This document shows, in pieces, positions 27,370-36,400 of a stretch of 62,575 nt of DNA (the first letter of the stretch is position 1; the number at the start of each line of letters is the position of its first letter). The notes below the pieces were generated by a model, which had not been told where the DNA came from, ran no database searches, and saw only the letters and a list, made by a program, of their open reading frames with translations. This DNA is from Calditrichota bacterium (lineage in GTDB: Bacteria; Calditrichota; Calditrichia; Calditrichales; J004): the NCBI GenBank assembly GCA_024277115.1, contig JAJRVW010000197.1:1-62575 (forward strand), in the 5' to 3' direction. The translations under genes and the position numbers were made by a program.

Positions 27370-28297
27370 TATATTTACCTTTTAAAGAGGTGCTGATAAA
27401 ATCATAATATATTTCCCAGCTTTTATGGCCATATCCGCCACCGGGTAAAATGACTATTGGGGTTTCAATTTTACGGGCTTGCCCAAGAATAAACATATTT
27501 CTTTTTAACATCGCAGCTCTGCTTACCTGCATATCAGCAAGCTCATCCTCAATGTAGGGGTCCGATCCGGCTACATAAAAAATAAGGCCCGGATTTATTT
27601 GTTCAAGAACTATATTCAAGTTTTTCTCGATTGATTCCAAGTATTTATTATCGGAGATCGAGGACTCGATTAAAATATCTAAATTTGAAACTGCTTTTTC
27701 TTTTAACCACATATCCGCATGGATTGAAAATGTAAAAACGGATGGGTCTTCTTTAAATATAAGTGCATTCCCGTTGCCCTGATGATAATCTAAATCAATA
27801 ATCAAAATATTATTAATATTGGTCTTTTCTTTGATGACTTTAATGGCAATGGCAATATCGTTCAATAAGCAGAACCCTTCTGCTTTATCCGGTTGTGCAT
27901 GATGAAAGCCACCGCCTAAATTAAAAACAGGTTTTTGCAATTCAATAGCTTTAAGTGCCGCGTGCACTGTCCCCCCACAAACCGCTTTAAAATACTCCAA
28001 TACGGAATTATCCCATAATGTGTTGATTTCTATTTTTAAAGCCTGGTTTACATAAACAGGGTCCTTTATTTTGTTAATGTAGGGAATAGAATGGACTTTT
28101 TTTATATCGCTAAAATCACAAGGTTTTGGGTAAAGAATATTTTTCACCTTTAAAAGTTTTTTTACGATTAATTTATCACGGATGCGCTTATATTTTAATA
28201 TATCAAAAGTATGGTGATCACCATACGTAGAGACCCCGATCAGGTATTCTGAAGAAAATACAACATAAGCCTTTGTACGCCTAAAAAAATTAATCAA
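27362..28297 (-). CDS. Histone deacetylase-superfamily zinc amidohydrolase
   Basis: A zinc-dependent deacetylase of the HDAC/acetylpolyamine amidohydrolase superfamily, 311 residues. The catalytic features are in order: GGGFHHAQPDKAEGFCLLND with the two catalytic histidines, IIDLDYHQGNG with zinc-binding Asp and His, VAGSDPYIEDELADM with the third zinc ligand, and PGGGYGHKSW, whose Tyr matches the catalytic tyrosine. The start codon is TTG, and it overlaps the stop of the asparaginase gene by four bases (TTGA), so the genes are translationally coupled; it also overlaps the downstream GNAT-like gene. Possible substrates are acetylated polyamines or acetyl-lysine of a protein. Family assignment is secure, the substrate is not. 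Confidence 0.85.
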   Translation of the reverse strand: MINFFRRTKAYVVFSSEYLIGVSTYGDHHTFDILKYKRIRDKLIVKKLLKVKNILYPKPCDFSDIKKVHSIPYINKIKDPVYVNQALKIEINTLWDNSVLEYFKAVCGGTVHAALKAIELQKPVFNLGGGFHHAQPDKAEGFCLLNDIAIAIKVIKEKTNINNILIIDLDYHQGNGNALIFKEDPSVFTFSIHADMWLKEKAVSNLDILIESSISDNKYLESIEKNLNIVLEQINPGLIFYVAGSDPYIEDELADMQVSRAAMLKRNMFILGQARKIETPIVILPGGGYGHKSWEIYYDFISTSLKGKYNV

Positions 28298-29292
28298 TGT
28301 GAAATCTCACCGGCTAAATCTGTTAAAAAGTAATTTACAACATCTTGTGTGGATTTTTTCTTGGCCAAAGCTTTCATGATTTTTACTACCGAGGCCTCTA
28401 TCGTCATATCTGCACAGCCAATAGCGCCCGCCTCCAATGCTTTTTGCCCACTTTCATATATTTTTAAGTTGACTTCACCGTGTGCAGAACTGCTGTTTAT
28501 AAATATGGCCATCCCGCTTGCAATGGCATCCCGGATAAAGGGAAGCCAACCTATTTCTTTCATGGGCAGGTTGCCGGCCCCAAACCCGATTAACATTATT
28601 GCACGAATATTTTTATTATTAATTGTATGCCGATAAAAATCCGGATCACTGTTTGGGAAAATGTGAATACTTAACAAGGAAGGATCAAACCCTCCATTAA
28701 AACGGTATTTTTGGGTAGATTTTAAAATAAGCTTTTTCTGTAAATCTATATTGATCCCTATGGTGCCAAGCAACGGGTAGTTTGGGCTGTAAAATGCGGT
28801 ATAACTCGACCTGCTGTTTTTACGGCTGCGGTTGCCCCTTAGTATTTGTTGTCCAAAAACAATTAATACCTCGCCAATTTTATGTGTTGCCAACTCGATT
28901 GCATCAATCAGGTTTAGTCGGGCATCCGAACGCAGTTTAGAAAGGGGGATTTGTGCCCCGGTTAAGATTACCGGTTTTTTGAGGTTGAGTAAACTAAATG
29001 ATAAGGCCGCTGCCGTATAAATCATGGTGTCGGTACCATGAATAATAACAAATCCGTCATAATTATCCATGTTTTTGTTGATGCTTTTTGCCATTATATC
29101 CCACTGTTTAATAGAGAGGTCCGAGCTGTCTTCATTAAAGGGGATTTGGACATTTATTTTGGCAATTAGTCCAATTTCTGGTACTCGCTTCAAAAGTTCG
29201 TGTTGGAAATTACCTGGCGCCAGGGTTTCGCTCGGCTCCATTGGCATCATACCAAAAGTACCACCAGTGTGGATAATCAAAATTTTTTTCAT
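28294..29292 (-). CDS. ansA: L-asparaginase, type I-like
   Basis: Hydrolyses asparagine to aspartate and ammonia. The catalytic threonine is in IIHTGGTFGMM at the N-terminus. The second active-site motif is VIIHGTDTMIYTAAAL, and the lysine motif follows in LTGAQIPLSKLRSDARLNL. With 332 residues and no signal peptide it is probably a cytoplasmic type I enzyme. The C-terminal domain contains the dimer-type IMLIGFGAGNLP and ASGMAIFINSS. It is the first gene of a tightly packed minus-strand run (asparaginase, HDAC family, GNAT-like, efp, kinase, response regulator). Some related asparaginase-family proteins are Glu-tRNA amidotransferase D subunits, but those carry an extra N-terminal domain that is lacking here. 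Confidence 0.9.
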   Translation of the reverse strand: MKKILIIHTGGTFGMMPMEPSETLAPGNFQHELLKRVPEIGLIAKINVQIPFNEDSSDLSIKQWDIMAKSINKNMDNYDGFVIIHGTDTMIYTAAALSFSLLNLKKPVILTGAQIPLSKLRSDARLNLIDAIELATHKIGEVLIVFGQQILRGNRSRKNSRSSYTAFYSPNYPLLGTIGINIDLQKKLILKSTQKYRFNGGFDPSLLSIHIFPNSDPDFYRHTINNKNIRAIMLIGFGAGNLPMKEIGWLPFIRDAIASGMAIFINSSSAHGEVNLKIYESGQKALEAGAIGCADMTIEASVVKIMKALAKKKSTQDVVNYFLTDLAGEISH

Positions 29293-29429
29293 ATTTATTT
29301 AGCGGAAATCGTCACAAATTAGTTAAAATCAGTTCTTATATTTAAGTCCTTCGTTTTATTTAGGGGTTAAGATAACTTATGAGGGGAAGAAATAAAAATA
29401 CCAAAGGCCATTGGAATGTCCCCCATATA

Positions 29430-29457
29430 AAAAAAGCCGCTTAACAGCGGCTTTTTT
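29430..29457 (-). terminator. Intrinsic terminator downstream of ppdK
   Basis: A 12-base-pair stem, AAAAAAGCCGCT paired with AGCGGCTTTTTT around a TAAC loop. It is nearly symmetric, so on the minus strand it gives a T-run after the stem. It lies about 175 bases downstream of the ppdK stop and before the asparaginase promoter region, so it probably ends the ppdK transcript; it could also act on plus-strand transcripts. Confidence 0.85.
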
Positions 29458-29500
29458 AATTTTATTCAGCGCCCAGTAATAAAAAGCAACCGCCATACTG

Positions 29501-29594
29501 CCCCGCCATGGCGGGGTCAGCATCCCTTTGGACGAAAGACTTCGAAGCCTGAAATAAATTCAGGCTGGAAATCCCGATGCCCAGTATCGGGGAT
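29501..29594. repeat. Cluster of four short palindromes in a GC-rich intergenic island
   Basis: A perfect 16-base palindrome CCCCGCCATGGCGGGG (29501-29516) is followed by CGAA/TTCG (29533-29544), AGCCTGAA/TTCAGGCT (29546-29553 with 29559-29566) and CCCGAT/ATCGGG (29573-29578 with 29586-29591). This density of hairpins and the higher GC content stand out from the neighbouring AT-rich DNA. It resembles a REP-like dispersed element or a structured RNA 3' end; copy number cannot be judged here. Confidence 0.55.
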
Positions 29595-29632
29595 AACGGA
29601 ACCGATAATTTATTGGACTAATAAACGTTCAA

Positions 29633-32308
29633 CTATTTGTTTTTTATTACCGCCTGGGCTGCTGCCAACCGTGCGATGGGAACACGATAAGGGGAACAGC
29701 TTACATAGTTCAACCCTACATTATGGCAAAATTCTACCGATCTCGGATCGCCACCATGCTCGCCACAAATACCTGTTTTAAGGTCTGGTTTAACACTGCG
29801 CCCTTTTTTAACGGCCATCTCAACCAATTGCCCAACACCTGTCTGATCCAGTGTTTGGAACGGATCATCCGGTAAAATACCTTTCTCGTCATACTCCTTT
29901 AAGAACTTACCGGCATCATCGCGGCTATAACCAAATGCCATCTGGGTTAAATCATTGGTACCAAAAGAGAAGAAGTCCGCTTCTTCGGCTACTTCGTTGG
30001 CGGTTAATGCGGCACGGGGTATTTCTATCATCGTCCCGACAAGATAATCTACCTTAACGCCTTTTTCTTCCTGAACTTTTTCGACAACTTCAATCACAAC
30101 AGCTTTTTGGTTGGCAAGTTCTGCTTTTGTACCAATCAATGGAATCATTATCTCCGGCAATACATTTACGCCTTCCGATTTTAACTGACATGCCGCTTCC
30201 ATAATTGCGCGGGCCTGCATCTCTGTAATTTCAGGATAAGTTACGCCCAGACGGCAACCACGATGGCCAAGCATAGGATTAAACTCATGCAAAGACTCTA
30301 CTTTTTCTTTTACTTCCGCAAGGCTGATGCCCATTTCTTTTGCCATTTCCTGCTGGTTTTCTTCTTCGTGTGGCAAAAACTCGTGCAGAGGCGGATCGAG
30401 TGTGCGGATGGTGACAGGCAAATCGTGCATGGCTTTAAAAATACCGTAAAAATCATCGCGCTGGTAAGGTAGTAATTTTGCCAGCGCATTTCTACGTCCG
30501 GCTTCATCATCGGCAAGGATCATTTCGCGAACAGCTTTGATCCGGTCGCCTTCAAAAAACATGTGTTCGGTTCGGCAAAGGCCAATGCCTTCGGCGCCAA
30601 AATCCCGTGCTACTTTGGAATCATGTGGTGTGTCTGAGTTTGTGCGGACATTTAAACGACGGATACCATCAGCCCAGGACATTAATGTACCAAAATTCCC
30701 GGAGAGTTCCGCGGTTACTGTGGCTACTTTACCATCGATAACCAAACCTTCGGAACCATCAAGAGAAATCCAATCGCCTTCGTTAAATATTTTTCCATCC
30801 ACCGTCATTGTTTTTTCTTTATAGTCAATCTTCAAATCACCACAGCCGGCAACACAACATGTACCCATACCACGCGCAACCACTGCCGCATGCGATGTCA
30901 TTCCGCCCCGTGCTGTTAAAATCCCTTTGGCAACATTCATCCCGCCAATATCTTCGGGCGAGGTCTCAATACGGACAAGGATAACATCTTCACCTTTTTC
31001 AACCCATTCTTCAGCCTCATCGGCATGGAAAACAATTTTACCTGTCGCCGCGCCTGGTGAGGCCGGCAAGCCTTTTGTTACGACTTTTTTTTCTGCTTTG
31101 GGATCAAATGTTGGGTGCAACAGCTGGTCCAACTGATCGGGTTCAACGCGCATCACAGCCGTTTCTTTATCGATCATGCCCTCTTCTTCCATCTCAACAG
31201 CAATTCGTACTGCCGCTGCCGCTGTTCTTTTCCCATTACGGGTTTGCAACATCCATAAACGCCCCTTCTGGATAGTAAACTCTATATCCTGCATATCCAG
31301 GTAGTGATCTTCAAGTTTTTTATAAATGGTGACTAATTCGTTGTAAGGCTCGGGCATTACAGATTCTAAAGTGATTTGTGACGCATCGCTTCGGGTGGAA
31401 TTATTTACAGGCTGTGGCGTACGAACACCGGCTACCACATCTTCGCCTTGCGCATTAATCAGGTATTCGCCATAAAATTTCTTTTCACCTGTGGCAGGAT
31501 CTCTTGTAAAAGCAACACCTGTTGCACAATCATCGCCCATATTGCCATAAACCATGGCCTGTACGTTTACAGCGGTGCCCCATTCAGCCGGGATGTTATT
31601 TAATTTTCTATATTTTACTGCACGCGGATTATTCCACGATCCGAAAACGGCGCTTACTGCACCCCATAATTGTGTCCATGGGTCGGTTGGAAAATCGTGA
31701 CCGGTATTTTCTTTAATTGCCGTTTTAAACTGGGCGACTAATTATTTTAAATCATCCGCGCTTAGATCGGTATCAAGTTCAACACCTCTTTTTTCTTTCA
31801 TTTCATGGATGATAATTTCGAACGGGTCTTCCTCTTCTTTTGTTTTTGGTTTAAGGTCCAACACAACATCACCATACATTTGTACAAAGCGGCGATAAGA
31901 ATCCCAACCAAAACGCTCATTGCCGGATTGCTCGATAATACCCAAAACGGTTTCGTCATTTAAGCCGAGGTTTAATACTGTATCCATCATTCCGGGCATG
32001 GAAGCAGGGGCACCTGAACGAACAGAAAGGAGCAACGGGTTATGGGCATCGCCAAAAATCGCATCCATTGTACCTTCTACTTTTTTTACGCCTTCAGCGA
32101 CTTGTTTTTTTACGAGATCAGAATATTGCCCGTTATTTTTATAATAATTTTTACACACATCTGTCGAAATTGTAAAACCTGCTGGTACCGGTATGCCTAT
32201 ATTGGACATCTCAGATAAGTTGGCGCCTTTACCGCCAAGAAGTATTTTCATATCGGCGCGGCCTTCTGCTGTTCCCGCACCAAATGAATAAACAAATTTA
32301 TCAGACAT
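29633..32308 (-). CDS. ppdK: Pyruvate phosphate dikinase, interrupted by an in-frame TAA
   Basis: Interconverts pyruvate, ATP and phosphate with PEP, AMP and pyrophosphate. The ATP-grasp N-terminus has [46 protein letters not shown] and [21 protein letters not shown]. The central swivelling domain has the catalytic histidine in [15 protein letters not shown] (about residue 473). The C-terminal TIM barrel ends with [11 protein letters not shown], containing the catalytic cysteine. TAA at 31742-31744 (codon 189) splits it, but the frame is unbroken: DDLK, stop, [18 protein letters not shown] and on through [10 protein letters not shown]. Family members have Glu at the position of the stop, so the change is most simply GAA to TAA. 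A GGAGG site stands before the ATG at 32308. The whole of about 890 codons is normal for PPDK. Confidence 0.93.
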
Positions 32309-32475
32309 TTTCTGCCTCCAAAGTATTTTATATATGATAGTTTTTTTATTTAAAAATAAGATCGACCACTCTGTATTTTACAGATTTTATTGACTTATTA
32401 TTTAAAGAGCTTTTAATGTACTAAATTTTTTTTACTATTTCTTATTTTGAAAAAAGAATTTTAAAAAAATTTCAG

Positions 32476-32489
32476 GTGACTTAAATCAC
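32476..32489. promoter_or_regulatory. GTGA-N6-TCAC palindrome, CRP/FNR-like operator
   Basis: GTGACTTAAATCAC has the half-sites and six-base spacing of the CRP-family consensus (TGTGA-N6-TCACA). It lies about 170 bases before the TTG start of the regulator and a similar distance from ppdK, so it could control either side. A single site without a known regulator remains tentative. Confidence 0.45.
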
Positions 32490-32644
32490 AATGATAATTG
32501 CAAGAATAGGGGAAGTTTATCATGCTTTTCCAATTGGGGGTTAAGCATACATTTTAAAATCACTATTGTTAAAAGTAATATACATAATGTTTTCTCTAAA
32601 GACTTTATGTTATCATTTTTAATTATGCGCTGACAGCATTTATC

Positions 32645-32651
32645 AAGGAGG
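32645..32651 (+). promoter_or_regulatory. Strong ribosome binding site supporting a TTG start
   Basis: AAGGAGG ends five bases before the TTG at 32657. No ATG or GTG stands at a suitable distance, so this site decides the unusual start of the AraC-type regulator. Confidence 0.8.
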
Positions 32652-32656
32652 AAAAT

Positions 32657-33406
32657 TTGTCGGCTTTAGTCATTTATTATGAGTCTCAGGAAGAGCTCAA
32701 TGATTTAAATAGTGTTCTTCATGGTCAAAATATGTGGGAATTTCAATATTTTGATGCAAAAGAATACTCGGCGTATGATCTCGAAAGGCATATTACAGAA
32801 GAAGAAATTAATTTTCTTGTTTGTACAAAAGATTTTTCATCTGTAAATGTTAAAGAGTTATATCAACTATACGAGCGCTTTCCTTTACTAACGATTATTT
32901 ATTTTAACCCCGTATTAAAGGATAGTGAATTTGCAGAGTTGTACAGGGCCGGGATAAAATATTGTTTTGTTGGAGAGCAGCGGCAAGCCAATTTAAATAA
33001 AGCACTAAGAAAACTGTTTGCCGAACATTGGAAAAAAATCCCGGAAAACCTATTCGATTATAATTATGAGAGCTTGCCATCCCGCGCTAAACGGATTTTA
33101 AGGTTTATCGAGACAAACCCTCTTAAACATTTTACAACTGATCACATGGCCAAACATTTGCGCTTATCACAAAGCCATTTTAGGAAAGAATTTAAATTAT
33201 ACTTTGGTGTTAACTTCAGGCAATTCAAGCAGACGCTTGTAGGGCATTATGAAGATATTCTTTTATTTGATAGAAATTTGAAGCCTGGTAATATCTTTCA
33301 ACTTTTTGACTATAAGAACCTTTCTGCTTTTAGCCGATCATTTAAAACACGTCATGGAAAATCATGGCAGGTGTTAACCCGTAACAACAATTTACATAAA
33401 AGGTAA
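32657..33406 (+). CDS. AraC-type transcriptional regulator with degenerate receiver-like N-terminus
   Basis: A 249-residue regulator, probably of the downstream assembly line, since its stop lies three bases before the first PKS start. The C-terminal 105 residues form a double helix-turn-helix of the AraC/XylS type: KHFTTDHMAKHLRLSQSHFRKEFKLYFGVNF, then a second helix pair ending in AFSRSFKTRHGKSWQVL. The N-terminal 125 residues have the alternating strand/helix pattern of a CheY-like receiver (LVIYYESQEEL, NFLVCTKDFSS, LLTIIYFNPVL, GIKYCFVGEQ). The acidic pocket and phospho-acceptor aspartate are not in their expected places, so it is probably a pseudo-receiver that binds something other than phosphate. 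Start is TTG with a strong AAGGAGG site. Confidence 0.75.
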   Translation: MSALVIYYESQEELNDLNSVLHGQNMWEFQYFDAKEYSAYDLERHITEEEINFLVCTKDFSSVNVKELYQLYERFPLLTIIYFNPVLKDSEFAELYRAGIKYCFVGEQRQANLNKALRKLFAEHWKKIPENLFDYNYESLPSRAKRILRFIETNPLKHFTTDHMAKHLRLSQSHFRKEFKLYFGVNFRQFKQTLVGHYEDILLFDRNLKPGNIFQLFDYKNLSAFSRSFKTRHGKSWQVLTRNNNLHKR

Positions 33407-33409
33407 AAA

Positions 33410-36400
33410 ATGTCCCTAAAATATGAAGACCCTAATTTTAAACCTTCAACTTTAGTAGAACTTTTAAGATGGCGGGCCACGACCCATGGCAATGTGCAGG
33501 CCTTTACATTTTTGGCCGATGGAAATAAAAAAGAGCTTACATTAACTTATGCCCAGCTCGATAGAAAAGCGCAGGCTTTTGCATCATTACTACAAAAGAA
33601 AGGATTAAAAGGCGAAAGGGCCCTGCTCCTTTATCCTCCGGGGATGGATTACCTGATTGCATTTTTTGGCTGTTTATATGCGGGCGTGATCGCCGTACCT
33701 GCATACCCACCTGATCCAAATCGTTTAAACCGCACCTTGCCACGTTTGCAGGCAATTGTTAGCGACGCACAGGCTACAATGGCACTTACCAACGATTCGA
33801 TCATGTACATGATTAAAATTCTTAAACTGGGATCAAAGTTTTCTGATTCAATGTCAAAAGTACCGTTTTTAAGAAAATTTAAAACAACAATGAATCAGTT
33901 CTCGGCAGAAAAAACCGGACTTGCCAGTGCATCACAATTAGGCAATTTGCAGTGGATTTCCTCCGATGATGTTTTGGACCATCATGCTAATACCTGGACT
34001 GAACCTGAAATTACTAAAGATACAACAGCATTTTTACAATATACGTCTGGCTCTACCGGCACGCCAAAAGGTGTTATTCTCTCGCATCAAAACCTATTGT
34101 CAAACCTAAAGCATATTTATGGTGGCTTTGGGGCACAAGAAGGTTACGAGGGGGTTATATGGTTACCGATCTATCATGATATGGGTTTAATCGGTGGTAT
34201 AATGCAGCCTATTTATGGATTATTGCCAACAACTTTAATCTCCCCAATTCACTTTTTGCAAAAACCAATGCGCTGGCTCGAAGCAATTTCCCGCATTAAA
34301 GACAAACCGGTAATTAGCGGCGGCCCAAACTTTGCTTATGATCTTTGTGCGCGTAAGGTAACGGATAAACAACTGCAATCTTTGGATTTAAGCAACTGGA
34401 AAGTTGCCTTTAGTGGAGCCGAACCGGTTCGTCAGGAAACGGTAGACCGTTTTTATGAAACCTTTAAAAACAATGGCTTTAAAAAGGAAAGCTTCCTTTC
34501 TTGTTATGGTCTTGCTGAGGCGACACTTTATGTAACAGGTGTTCATCCTGATAAAGTACCCGAGACCTTGTCCCTTGACAGTAAAGCACTTCAAAAAAAT
34601 ATAATCCAAGAAATTCCAGCATCTCACAATGATGCGGCTATAATGACCAGCTGTGGATTTACACAGGATGAGGAAACGGTTGTTATTGTTGACCCGAAAT
34701 CTAAAAAACCGGTACCGGAAAATATGGCCGGTGAAATCTGGGTTAAAGGGCCAAACATTTCTCAGGGTTATTGGAATAAAGAGGATGCGACAAAAGAGAT
34801 TTTTCAAAACTATATCGCAGGAACAAATGACGGGCCTTATTTAAGCACCGGAGACTTGGGCTATTTAAAAAATAACGAGTTGTACATAACCGGCCGTGTA
34901 AAGGACTTAATCATTATTCGCGGTCGCAACTACTACCCCCAGGATATTGAGTTTTTAATAGAATCCGGCCATGAGGATATTAAACCGGGCTGTTCTGCCG
35001 CTTTTTCAATTACCGAAGACTCCGAAGAACACCTAGTTGTTGTGGCCGAGCTGAGGCAGAAAAAAAACATCAATATGGATGAGGTTACCTCGGCTATACG
35101 GCATATTATTACGGAAACGAACGATATTCGTGTTTATGGTGTGGTACTTATTAAAGCCAAAACGATATCTAAAACCTCGAGCGGAAAAATTCAACGCCAT
35201 GCTGTTAAGCAAGAATATCTTGACGACAAGCTGAAAGTTCTGCATAAATGGCAAGGTACATCTACAATAACAGATAGTTTCTATGATGAAGATAAGAGTG
35301 AGCCGGAAGTTGATGAGAGCACTGCAAGTTCTGAAATCTCTAAACCGTTACCTGAAACACAAAAGCAAAATGCACGCGAAATAGAAGATTGGATCATCGA
35401 TCATTTGTCGGAATCTGTTGGTATTGAAAAGTTGGAAATTGATGTAAACAAACCATTTGTCAGTTTTGGGCTTGATTCGGCCCAGGCGATTGGCATGGTG
35501 GGTGAGCTCGAAGAGTGGATCGACAAACCCTTGTCGCCAACAATTATCTGGGATTATCCGACCATCTCTGCCCTCTCGGCATTTCTTGCAGGCGAAGGTG
35601 TTGTGCCGGCCCCGGTTATTTCAAAAAAAGTTAAAAGAGATGAAAAAGATGAACCGATTGCCATAATTGGCATGAGCTGTCGTTTTCCCGGCGCTGAGAA
35701 TCCTACACAGTTTTGGGAAAATTTAAAAAATAGCGTTGACTCGGTTCGAGAAATCCCCAAAGACCGCTGGGATATAGAAAAACTTTATGACCCTAATCCG
35801 GATACACCGGGAAAAATGACCAGTCGCCATGGTGGGTTTGTTGATAATGTTGATAAATTTGATCCGCACTTTTTTGGCATTTCTCCCCGTGAAGCAGCTG
35901 AAATGGACCCGCAGCAACGTTTACTTCTAGAAGTTTGCTGGGAAGCATTGGAAAATGCAGGTATCCCCGCCGATTCTATCAGGGGAACGAAAACAGGGGT
36001 TTATATAGGCATCGGTAATAATGACTATTCTTATCTGAACAAAGGAAACCTTGAAAAGGCCACGATGTATTCGGGCACAGGCAACGCCATGTGCATCACC
36101 GCCAACCGACTCTCTTTTATCTATGATTTTCACGGACCTTCCATCGCAATGGATACCGCCTGTTCGTCTTCGCTTATAGCAGCGCATATTGCCTGTAAGA
36201 ATTTACAAAAAGGCGATACGGACATGGCCGTCGCCGGCGGAGTGAATTTGCTGTTAAACCCGGAAGTAAATATAAGTTTATCCCAAGCCCGTATGTTGGC
36301 GCCTCATGGCCGTTGTAAAACTTTTGATGCCGATGCAGCCGGATATGTACGTAGTGAAGGCGTTGGTATTATTATATTAAAACGGTTAAGCGATGCTAAG

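Larger units (their letters stand above)
29293..29632. other. Spacer of 340 bases between asparaginase and ppdK
   Basis: No gene. The stretch holds an intrinsic terminator (29430-29457), a cluster of GC-rich hairpins (29501-29594), and upstream sequence for the asparaginase gene (promoter elements not recognised). Confidence 0.7.
32309..32656. other. Divergent spacer (348 bases) upstream of ppdK and the biosynthetic operon
   Basis: No gene is seen. The region is very AT-rich, with poly-T and poly-A tracts, and should hold both the ppdK promoter (leftward) and the promoter of the regulator-PKS-NRPS operon (rightward). The only clear motif is the GTGA-N6-TCAC palindrome at 32476-32489; I could not place sigma-factor boxes with confidence. 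Confidence 0.7.

Noticed and set aside
28209-28226. 18-base perfect palindrome GTATGGTGATCACCATAC
   Set aside because: It lies inside the HDAC-family coding sequence (encoding YGDHHT) with no promoter nearby; probably a by-product of the coding sequence.
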